Of a DNA stretch of 5,388 bases, positions 1 to 4,924 are shown in pieces (the stretch's first letter is position 1; every line of letters begins with the position of its first letter). Origin of the DNA: Promethearchaeota archaeon CR_4 (GTDB lineage: Archaea; Asgardarchaeota; Lokiarchaeia; Sigyniarchaeales; CR-4); contig MBAA01000235.1 of NCBI GenBank assembly GCA_001940655.1, positions 4,817 to 10,204 of the forward strand. The letters run 5' to 3'. The position numbers and the translations under genes were made by a program. The notes below the pieces were generated by a model, which was not told the origin of the DNA, made no database searches, and saw only the letters and a list, made by a program, of their open reading frames with translations.

Positions 1-190
1 CATACCAATACACGCATTACGCTAATAAATACGTTTTCCCGTTTCTCGGTTTCCTTGTGGGATTTATAATTGAGATCAACGCCTGCACATAATGTGGAAA
101 ATTCCTTCAAAGCGTGGATATCAGATTCTTGAAAGCATCATTGGAGCCCACGTCAGCTCCGGTGAGGAGTGCTTCGAGGGAATGAATCAT
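1..190 (-). pseudogene. Short unrecognised gene downstream of the TPR gene, frameshifted and cut by the window edge
   Basis: Two minus-strand reading frames join into one protein-like sequence. The first opens at ATG 190-188, 30 bases after the TPR stop codon, with GGTGG just upstream as a ribosome site. It reads MIHSLEALLTGADVGSNDAF and ends at TGA 109-107. The second is open from 137 to the left edge and reads KEFSTLCAGVDLNYKSHKET, then ENVFISVMRVLV. It has no ATG. Adding one T to the T3 run at 110-108 would give one continuous frame. Alternatively the second frame starts at TTG 110-108, which overlaps the TGA as TTGA, so two coupled small ORFs are possible. The product is unrecognised, helical looking, with no membrane segment. 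It is probably co-transcribed with the TPR gene. Moderate confidence that coding sequence is here, low on its exact form. Confidence 0.4.
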
Positions 191-220
191 ACCCACCAGA
201 TGCCTGTCCACAACGATTTT

Positions 221-1855
221 TTAAAGGAAAAAATCGCCCACACGCCAATTCCAGTTGCAGTCCGGGCAGGGAACATCCCGCCCCACGATTGGGGCATAGG
301 GTAAGGTTGCGCCACATTTCTCGCAGGTGAGCTCCACTACCCCCTCCTCACTATCCACGGCTCCCCGCCGAACCAGCTCGCGCCGGACGGTCGCCCCCAC
401 TTCCGCGAGGAATCCCGTGCATCCGGCCTCATCATCACAGCTCGTGGACAGGCGAATCGTTCGGTCTTTCTCCGACACGGTGGTTGTCAAGATGTACCGT
501 TTCTGTCCAACCTTCGTCACCCCATAGAACCACGCGGACTCTTCAAAGGAGCTCCTTATATCATCGCTGGTGAAGGTTCCTACGAGGCGCACGTCTCGCT
601 CGGCAATCGCAGTTTTAGAAATATCAAATGCATCCAATGGGGCGAGTGTTTCTGGGAGGTAAAAGACTCGCTCACTTTTCACAGCCAACTCCCCCAACAT
701 CCGCTGCACTATTGGTAGGTTGACTTCCTCTGGACGAGCGAAGAGGGGACAACGCACTGTTATTTCGAGGGGATCCATCGGGAGTGCGAAAGGCCGTCCC
801 TTAGGGTTCACCCCACTCACGGTTCCTCCCACGCTTTCTTTCCCGCAAATGAGAGGTTCGAGCACGTATGCGATGGCCTTTTCTTCACCCGGAAGTAAAT
901 CGTTGATTTTCACAACGGGACCTTCGTGAGAATATTCGGTGGGTTCAACTCGTAAGAGGCGGAAGGATTTCGGGATGTTGAGTGTGAGGATGACTCGCAA
1001 CAAACCATCCTCTCCCGGATTCACCACCTTGATTTTCACCCGCACCTTCCCACCAATGTATTCGTATTGTCGCAATAAAGATAAGACCGATTTTTCGTTG
1101 ATCTCTGGATAAGATTTATTCGATCCATACGAAATCTCTTTGCGATGCCTTTTGACTTCCTCTAGTTCTCCCAGATCCAATTCCGGATTTTCATCAATAA
1201 TCCCTACAAGCTGACGAAACCCGTGAGTACTTTTTATACTATCAAAATCAGGTTCTTGCAGAGCTTCGTCTGCCAATTGTGGATTCCGGGATATGGCAAA
1301 GCTCAGATGGTTCAGGGCTTCACTCTTTTGGTTGTTTAACGCGAGGTAACACGCAAATGTATATGCGATGTCCGGATCCTCCGGTGCAATATCGCGGGCA
1401 TTCTTGCATGATTTAATAGCCTCGTTAAGGTTTTTCGATTCATATTGGGCAAAACCAAGATTAAACCATGCATCGGCATCTTTTGGAGTAATCATTACCG
1501 CATGGTAAAAAGCCTCGATAGCGCCATTTAAATCCATCACTCCTGATTTTGCGACACCGAGATTATACCACAGCATTGCATTTTCGGAGTCAAGTATCAA
1601 TGCTTGTGTAAAAGATGAAATCGCCCCCACGAAGTCTTCTTGGTTGAATTGACAACTTCCGAGACCATTCCAGGCATCAACTTCCTTCGGATTATCTGTG
1701 ACTGCTTGTTCGTAGATTTTAAGCGCCTCTTCATATTTTCCCTTCCTCAACAAATCGACCCCAGATTTTCTGAAATCTTGCCTTAGATGTTCACTGGTTT
1801 TCTCGAGAGTACTTTTTACCTTAGAAAACATTCTTTGCAGCAGATTTTGAGGCAT
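221..1855 (-). CDS. TPR-repeat protein with central beta domain and C-terminal zinc ribbon
   Basis: The 544-residue product is probably a cytoplasmic scaffold, with no signal peptide or membrane segment visible. Residues 27-58, 59-92, 93-126, 127-160 and 161-192 are five consecutive TPR units with the usual W-x-x-L-G / A-I / P spacing, so protein binding is the likely role of the N-terminal half. Residues 201-217 carry a PDFDSIKSTHGFRQLV-type segment that often closes TPR arrays. Residues about 265-370 look like a beta-sandwich (VRVKIKVVNPGEDGLLRVIL, then a LLPGEEKAIAYVLEPL strand). Residues 371-500 form a further conserved-looking domain, and C511, C514, C530 and C533 make a CxxC-x15-CxxC zinc ribbon. 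The start is ATG 1855 with GGTG 11 bases upstream, a rather long spacing. The domain order is seen; the function is not known to me. The zinc-ribbon half is much more GC-rich than the TPR half. Confidence 0.9.
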   Translation of the reverse strand: MPQNLLQRMFSKVKSTLEKTSEHLRQDFRKSGVDLLRKGKYEEALKIYEQAVTDNPKEVDAWNGLGSCQFNQEDFVGAISSFTQALILDSENAMLWYNLGVAKSGVMDLNGAIEAFYHAVMITPKDADAWFNLGFAQYESKNLNEAIKSCKNARDIAPEDPDIAYTFACYLALNNQKSEALNHLSFAISRNPQLADEALQEPDFDSIKSTHGFRQLVGIIDENPELDLGELEEVKRHRKEISYGSNKSYPEINEKSVLSLLRQYEYIGGKVRVKIKVVNPGEDGLLRVILTLNIPKSFRLLRVEPTEYSHEGPVVKINDLLPGEEKAIAYVLEPLICGKESVGGTVSGVNPKGRPFALPMDPLEITVRCPLFARPEEVNLPIVQRMLGELAVKSERVFYLPETLAPLDAFDISKTAIAERDVRLVGTFTSDDIRSSFEESAWFYGVTKVGQKRYILTTTVSEKDRTIRLSTSCDDEAGCTGFLAEVGATVRRELVRRGAVDSEEGVVELTCEKCGATLPYAPIVGRDVPCPDCNWNWRVGDFFL

Positions 1856-1936
1856 TTTTTAATTGGCACCATCCTAAATAAAAGACTTCACGGATATTGG
1901 GGATTTTTCTCTTCCCATTCTAAATTAACGAACGTA

Positions 1937-1946
1937 ATTTATTAAA
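1937..1946 (-). promoter_or_regulatory. Archaeal TATA box for the TPR gene
   Basis: The minus strand reads TTTAATAAAT preceded by GAGAAC, a purine-rich BRE-like stretch. Transcription would start near 1915, giving a leader of about 60 bases. The same ten bases serve as the TATA box of the membrane gene at 4171-4180. A second weaker candidate, TTTTATTTA at about 1874-1882, sits so close to the ATG that it would give a leaderless transcript. Confidence 0.45.
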
Positions 1947-2006
1947 GTTCTCAATCGTTGGAGCCCGGTTAAAATAGAATGTGGGCGAGAACAACAGATT
2001 AATGTC

Positions 2007-2027
2007 AAATTAAAAATAATAAAAACA
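2007..2027 (-). terminator. T-rich terminator of the cysteine-rich gene unit
   Basis: Read on the minus strand this is a run of T5 tracts separated by short A-containing steps, with no stable hairpin before it, as expected for archaeal oligo-T termination. It lies about 25 bases past the end of the decayed membrane gene and ends the minus-strand unit that begins near 3047. Confidence 0.4.
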
Positions 2028-2050
2028 AGAATTCTGAAAAAGCGGGGATT

Positions 2051-2221
2051 TTATTGATACCGTTTCATCGTGAACAACAGGAATATAAATCCCATGATCG
2101 CGACAATCATTATGGTGAATACAAAGATATTCGACTATATCCGAACTACAGTGAAGTAGAACCCAATTGTGACCCCGAGGATTGCTTTAAGGATATTAAA
2201 GGGTTAAAAGAATACATATAT
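2051..2221 (-). pseudogene. Remnant of a paralogue of the four-span membrane protein at 3700-4116
   Basis: The minus-strand frame ending at TAA 2053-2051 reads SNIFVFTIMIVAIMGFIF followed by LLFTMKRYQ. Aligned without gaps to the last 27 residues of the intact protein at 3700-4116, 14 of 27 match, including the entire LFTMKRY tail. An in-frame TAG at 2137-2135 falls exactly where the intact protein has W111, consistent with TGG to TAG. Further upstream ILGVTIG resembles the intact LIGVVTG, after a three-residue gap, and a second stop (TAA, 2206-2204) interrupts the frame. The first two membrane spans are absent, because the cysteine-rich gene ends at 2236 immediately upstream. This is a decayed, truncated duplicate, not a working gene. 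Confidence 0.75.
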
Positions 2222-2235
2222 CCTGAAGAAATCTA

Positions 2236-2823
2236 TTACACAAAGCAAATACGAAAGTGGCATTCCGTGTCTCCTGACAGGGCAGATTTCAATAGAGTTA
2301 CCGTAACAGGTTGGTTGAGAGCAGCTTGCCACATTTGCTGCACGAGCGCACGAGAGCACTGGCAATAAGTAGACGATATGGTTTCATTCATAGGCAATCC
2401 ATTGACAAGACAGCAATAACAACGCATCGGGTGACTGAATTCCTTTGGGCAATACGCTTGCACGGCACCATCTTTGTCGCGCCATAATTTTGTTCCAGCC
2501 ATCGGGGTCTTCTCTTCAGCATCCAGAAATGCATCAATTGAGGGAAACTTTGCGCGCCGTTTCTTGATTGTTTCAATCGCCCGATGGTTGTGCTTTGCGC
2601 AATTTTGCCCGCAGACAGTCATAATTTCTACTCGTTGCTTCTCGGGGACTACTGTGTCGAGACGTTCGATGGCACCTTTCACCCATTTCGCCATTTTTGT
2701 TTTATTGGAACTCGGTTTGAGTTCTTTGATACCGTTCATTATGGTATCCGCAGCAGCGTTTCCTGCTATGGCCTTGATATTTGCCTCTAATTCTTTGATC
2801 ATCGCAATTTGTTTCTGCGTCAT
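2236..2823 (-). CDS. Cysteine-rich protein of unknown function
   Basis: The 195-residue product has a helical N-terminal third followed by ten cysteines, all after residue 70. These are a CGQNC pair (C71, C75) followed by H78 and H80, then C125, a CYCC cluster (C135, C137, C138), YCQC (C154, C156), C188 and C193. The tail, with a W at 165, PVTVTLLKS at 172-180 and GDTECHFRI at 184-192, resembles the end of V4R-like / ATC-hydrolase-like domains (family assignment is from memory and tentative; DUF6144 is another possibility). The Cys/His pattern suggests metal or redox-cofactor binding. No signal peptide or membrane span. The start ATG 2823 has TAAGG about 8 bases upstream. A decayed gene ends 28 bases upstream and a membrane-gene remnant begins immediately downstream, so it is the only intact member of its transcription unit. 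Confidence 0.85.
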   Translation of the reverse strand: MTQKQIAMIKELEANIKAIAGNAAADTIMNGIKELKPSSNKTKMAKWVKGAIERLDTVVPEKQRVEIMTVCGQNCAKHNHRAIETIKKRRAKFPSIDAFLDAEEKTPMAGTKLWRDKDGAVQAYCPKEFSHPMRCYCCLVNGLPMNETISSTYCQCSRALVQQMWQAALNQPVTVTLLKSALSGDTECHFRICFV

Positions 2824-2851
2824 TTAAAACCTTACTCAAATAATGTGCTTA

Positions 2852-3047
2852 TCAATATAAAGGCAAGACCCGAGATGGATTTTTGATATCAATCGAATCA
2901 CGTTTCTTTGACAATTCCTGTATGGCATCAGTGGCAATGGTTGCAAGCGTGATGATCGCGAGCGCACCCGCTTGTGATGTTTCTTCGTTGAGTAATTGCC
3001 GAAATTAATCAAGTTCACAACCGCGTCAAACAGTTCGGGTTTCCCAT
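2852..3047 (-). pseudogene. Short unrecognised gene broken by two single-base gaps
   Basis: Three overlapping minus-strand frames carry consecutive pieces of one protein-like sequence. ATG 3047-3045 gives MG; the next frame reads KPELFDAVVNLIN; the third reads FRQLLNEETSQAGALAIITL, then ATIATDAIQELSKKRDSIDI and KNPSRVLPLY, ending at TGA 2854-2852. The third frame is open for 50 codons but has no usable start near its beginning. Restoring one G in the G3 run at 3045-3043 and one T in the T3 run at 3004-3002 would yield a single ORF of about 65 residues. No clear ribosome site precedes the ATG. The family is not recognised; the reconstructed protein is helical with a mildly hydrophobic middle. 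It would have been the first gene before the cysteine-rich gene. It may be genuine decay or homopolymer sequencing errors. Confidence 0.5.
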
Positions 3048-3098
3048 AGATAACTTATAGTATTTCCTGAAGATCTTTTAATCTTAAACCTAAAGATG

Positions 3099-3107
3099 TT
3101 TATATTT
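3099..3107 (+). promoter_or_regulatory. TATA box and leader of the 58-residue membrane protein
   Basis: TTTATATTT lies about 60 bases before the GTG start, predicting transcription from near 3128. The leader carries a short inverted repeat, ATTAGG (3125-3130) and CCTAAT (3138-3143) around a T-rich 7-base loop, then GGAGG. The A/T-rich stretch 3098-3118 read the other way (TTTTTATTATT) could also serve the minus-strand unit starting near 3047, so it may be a shared divergent promoter (inference). Confidence 0.55.
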
Positions 3108-3164
3108 AATAATAAAAAGTGATGATTAGGTTCTTTTCCTAATAGCGAAGTCGGAGGATTTTAC

Positions 3165-3341
3165 GTGCAAATTTTAGCTCAGGCAATGCCAACTACATCT
3201 TTATTCTTCCTGCACCCTCTTTATGTTTCTGCTGCATACAATCCAACGCCTTTTGTCATAATTCTTGTATCACTGGGGATCATTATCGCATTAATAATTG
3301 ATTATCTCATAACACGTTTTCATCCAGATAATCGCACCTAA
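3165..3341 (+). CDS. Small single-span membrane protein, 58 residues, unrecognised
   Basis: The frame starts at GTG 3165 with GGAGG at 3153-3157, seven bases upstream, the best ribosome site in the window. The next in-frame methionine (residue 8) has no such site. The product begins MQILAQAMPTTSLFF, has a strongly hydrophobic segment at about 29-49 (FVIILVSLGIIIALIIDYLI) and ends in a short polar tail RFHPDNRT. The C-terminal Arg/His suggests the tail is cytoplasmic, with the N-terminus outside. There are no cysteines. It has its own TATA box and leader hairpin, and its stop codon is followed at once by hairpin-rich sequence. It is divergent from the cysteine-rich gene unit. I do not recognise a family; the length suits a regulatory micro-membrane protein or a small complex subunit. 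The signals make translation likely. Confidence 0.65.
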   Translation: MQILAQAMPTTSLFFLHPLYVSAAYNPTPFVIILVSLGIIIALIIDYLITRFHPDNRT

Positions 3342-3344
3342 TCT

Positions 3345-3548
3345 GCGAGAGGATATTAAAGTCAGACAACGGTTCTGTGCCTAATATCTCGTCCATTCTG
3401 ATCCCTCGGAGGGAGATGACGTGCGGGGGAATCTAGTCCGGTTCCTCGTGCCGCAATGTCGCAAACACTCTTTGTCGTGCATTTGTAACGCGCCCTACTA
3501 AAAACTGACAATTTCATCCTCCCTCTGGCGGTTATCTAGTCGTTTTTT
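3345..3548 (+). ncRNA. Candidate structured RNA or structured 3' UTR
   Basis: About 200 bases with no convincing gene between AT-rich flanks. Three hairpins follow each other: GATATTA (3352-3358) with TAATATC (3382-3388), extended by GA/TC past a bulged G and enclosing CAGA/TCTG; TCCCT (3402-3406) with AGGGA (3410-3414); and TGCGG (3422-3426) with CCGCA (3451-3455), containing GGAA/TTCC. The segment ends at T6 (3543-3548). It begins just after the stop codon of the 58-residue gene, with no separate TATA box seen, so it is more likely part of that transcript or processed from it. The plus strand is inferred from the terminator. No known RNA class is recognised. The rest of the gap, 3549-3661, holds AT-rich sequence and a small TCTCA/TGAGA hairpin at 3565-3577, with no supported gene. 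Confidence 0.35.
3543..3548 (+). terminator. T6 terminator of the small membrane protein transcript
   Basis: A T6 run followed by ATTATATTA on the plus strand, with no GC-rich stem immediately before it, fits archaeal oligo-T termination. It would end a transcript of about 420 bases starting near 3128. Confidence 0.45.
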
Positions 3549-3661
3549 ATTATATTAATAACTATCTCAATGTGAGAAAGTGGAAAAAGGGGTAGAGGAT
3601 AAATTTTTGGCAATGTGAATGGATTTCTTTGACCACTACGGCACTAATACCAATTCAAAAA

Positions 3662-3690
3662 TGGAAAAAATAGAAAATTGGAAAAAATAG
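3662..3690 (-). terminator. Duplicated T-run terminator of the four-span membrane gene
   Basis: The plus strand carries two direct copies of TGGAAAAAATAG (3662-3673 and 3679-3690), 17 bases apart. On the minus strand they become two CTATTTTTTCCA tracts, each with T6, beginning 10 bases after the stop codon at 3702-3700. Tandem T-runs without a hairpin are a typical archaeal terminator. Confidence 0.55.
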
Positions 3691-3699
3691 TTCTAGAGG

Positions 3700-4116
3700 T
3701 TACTTATATCGCTTCATCGTGAACAGGAGGTACAGGAACCCCACGATGGAAACGAGAATAAGGATGAATGCGACCCAATTGGGCCATGCCAGCCAGAAAT
3801 CAACGGGAGCTGCCAAAATCCCCGTGACAACGCCGATCAACCCCTGGGCGATGATGACTGTAAAGCATACAAATGACGCGCCGACAGCCCATTCTTGTTC
3901 ATCCCATAATCCAATCGCGGCAATGACCATCCACACGCCTATTGGAAGGGTTATCATAGAATTAAAGGTCGCTGTCGCAAGACCAGACGGCCACCACGCC
4001 GGCGGGGTCACGAACCCGTACGAGGCTACTAAAGACATGATCGCCAGCACAATGGATATCGCGCCGATGATCAGCATAATGAGGTTCATTAACCAACTTG
4101 ACTCTTTTGTTGACAT
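3700..4116 (-). CDS. Four-span integral membrane protein, unknown function
   Basis: The 138-residue product has four hydrophobic segments at about 9-32, 52-72, 77-101 and 113-134. The loops are short: PPAWWPSG in the first, WDEQEW in the second and PVDFWLAWPNW in the third. The positive charges at K4 and in the KRYK tail put both ends in the cytoplasm. Aromatic residues, mostly tryptophans, cluster at the membrane boundaries. No catalytic motif is visible. The start ATG 4116 has AAGGTG (4129-4124) seven bases upstream and a good BRE/TATA pair further up. It is a single-gene unit, divergent from the nitroreductase across 192 bases. A decayed paralogue lies at 2051-2221, so the gene was duplicated locally or the copy arrived from elsewhere. 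I do not recognise a named family; confidence in coding is high, in function nil. Confidence 0.88.
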   Translation of the reverse strand: MSTKESSWLMNLIMLIIGAISIVLAIMSLVASYGFVTPPAWWPSGLATATFNSMITLPIGVWMVIAAIGLWDEQEWAVGASFVCFTVIIAQGLIGVVTGILAAPVDFWLAWPNWVAFILILVSIVGFLYLLFTMKRYK

Positions 4117-4170
4117 TTTGAGACACCTTGTTTTTGTTTTGGTGTTGCCATCATCGATTACTCTCTATCC

Positions 4171-4187
4171 ATTTATTAAAATTTCGC
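4171..4187 (-). promoter_or_regulatory. BRE and TATA box of the four-span membrane gene
   Basis: The minus strand reads CGAAAT followed by TTTAATAAAT, a purine-rich BRE next to a TATA box. Transcription would begin near 4150, leaving a leader of about 35 bases that contains the AAGGTG ribosome site. The ten-base TATA sequence is identical to that of the TPR gene at 1937-1946. Confidence 0.55.
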
Positions 4188-4224
4188 TAAGGAAACAATG
4201 GTGAAAAGGGAAAAAATTGTATAG

Positions 4225-4251
4225 TTCGAAACAATTTATATCGGTTTCGAA
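4225..4251 (+). promoter_or_regulatory. Inverted repeat framing the nitroreductase TATA box, probable operator
   Basis: TTCGAAAC (4225-4232) and GTTTCGAA (4244-4251) are perfect 8-base inverted copies separated by 11 bases that contain the TATA box. Each arm holds the palindrome TTCGAA, and the two centres are 21 bases apart, two helical turns. A dimeric regulator bound here would cover the BRE and TATA box and so repress. The regulator is not in the window. Confidence 0.5.
4235..4241 (+). promoter_or_regulatory. TATA box of the nitroreductase gene
   Basis: TTTATAT, preceded by CGAAACAA as a BRE-like element, predicts a start of transcription near 4264 and a leader of about 45 bases. The leader ends in GGTGAT (4300-4305), a full match to the archaeal anti-Shine-Dalgarno core, three bases before the ATG. 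Confidence 0.6.
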
Positions 4252-4308
4252 AGATAAGACAAACCAAACATCGCATTCGATCGAAAATATAAATGTCTTG
4301 GTGATGGT

Positions 4309-4905
4309 ATGGAATTCAAAGAAATTGTGACGCAACGATATGCCACGAAGCAATTTGATGGTAAACAGATTCCTGAAGAGAAACTTCGCCAGGTTCTCGA
4401 GATGACCCGGTTAGCTCCCTCCGCGGCGAATACGCAACCTTGGAAAGTCAAAGTGATCGGGGACGAGCAAACGAAACAAGCGTTGATGCCAGCAACGTTC
4501 AATCAACCACAGGTGAAATCTTGCTCCCATCTGCTGGTTTTCTGCGCGAATGTCGATTATGCAGGGACGAAACAGAAAATGATCGATACTCTGAAGAAAA
4601 TCAACGCTCCCCAGCCCGCACTTGATCAGGTGGAAATGATTCTCAACCGGATTATCAACCTGGCTCCGCAGCAGAAACTTGCCGAGGCGCAGAAAAACAC
4701 GTTCCTAGCCGCGGTGACCGCTATTTATGCCGCGAAATCGCTGGGCATCGACTCCTGCCCGATGGGTGGGTTCGATCCGGCGGGGTACGCGAAAGTGTTA
4801 AAAATGCCTGATACCCTTATTCCAACGATCCTCGTGCCCTTGGGGTATGCTGCAGACACACCCATGCCCAAACGACGGTTCCCAGAAACAGAAATCTTCT
4901 TCTAA
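4309..4905 (+). CDS. Nitroreductase-family FMN oxidoreductase (NfsB-like)
   Basis: The 198-residue product matches the usual length of the NfsB/nitroreductase family: cytoplasmic, normally dimeric FMN enzymes that use NAD(P)H to reduce nitro compounds, quinones or related acceptors. Visible marks are RYATKQFD at 10-17 (phosphate-side FMN contact), the APSAANTQPW block at 36-45, the GIDSCPMGGFD segment at 146-156 with a following G-Y-A-K-V-L helix, and a basic PKRRFPETEIFF tail at 187-198 where family members bind the FMN phosphate. The physiological substrate cannot be told from sequence; in an anaerobe it could be a quinone, flavin or ferredoxin-linked acceptor. ATG 4309 is fixed by GGTGAT at 4300-4305. 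It is a single gene with its own promoter and a probable operator over the TATA box, divergent from the membrane gene and convergent with the cis-prenyltransferase. Confidence 0.93.
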   Translation: MEFKEIVTQRYATKQFDGKQIPEEKLRQVLEMTRLAPSAANTQPWKVKVIGDEQTKQALMPATFNQPQVKSCSHLLVFCANVDYAGTKQKMIDTLKKINAPQPALDQVEMILNRIINLAPQQKLAEAQKNTFLAAVTAIYAAKSLGIDSCPMGGFDPAGYAKVLKMPDTLIPTILVPLGYAADTPMPKRRFPETEIFF

Positions 4906-4909
4906 ATAC

Positions 4910-4924
4910 TTTTAATTCTTATTT
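4910..4924 (+). terminator. T-rich terminator between the convergent genes
   Basis: After the nitroreductase stop, the plus strand has TTTT, then AATTCTTATTT, reaching into the last codons of the opposing gene. There is no hairpin. It would stop plus-strand transcription in the 13-base gap; I see no matching T-run for the minus-strand gene here. Confidence 0.35.

Noticed and set aside
3..92. Plus-strand frame reading into the window, hydrophobic end (FPFLGFLVGFIIEINACT)
   Set aside because: The minus-strand frame over the same bases looks more protein-like and continues the TPR operon; the hydrophobic run is probably its complement.
92..304. Plus-strand frame of 70 codons
   Set aside because: No ribosome site; it runs antisense to the TPR zinc ribbon and to the small gene at the left edge.
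2054..2368. Plus-strand frame of 104 codons
   Set aside because: It overlaps the membrane-gene remnant and the end of the cysteine-rich gene, both on the minus strand and recognisable as protein. It lacks a ribosome site and has no family resemblance.
3119..3125. GTGATGA, matching a C box of C/D guide RNAs
   Set aside because: No CTGA D box or C'/D' pair follows at the right distance, and the bases lie between a TATA box and a ribosome site of a protein gene.
3619..3690. 23-codon plus-strand frame (MDFFDHYGTNTNSKM, then EKIENWKK)
   Set aside because: An upstream TATA-like TTATATTAATAA exists, but there is no convincing ribosome site, and the end is the terminator repeat of the opposing gene. 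Too short to support.
3719..4204. Plus-strand frame of 161 codons
   Set aside because: It is the antisense shadow of the four-span membrane gene, which has promoter, ribosome site and clear hydrophobic spans.
4165..4502. Minus-strand frames of 62 and 88 codons across the nitroreductase start
   Set aside because: They run across the nitroreductase promoter and conserved N-terminus, with no signals of their own.
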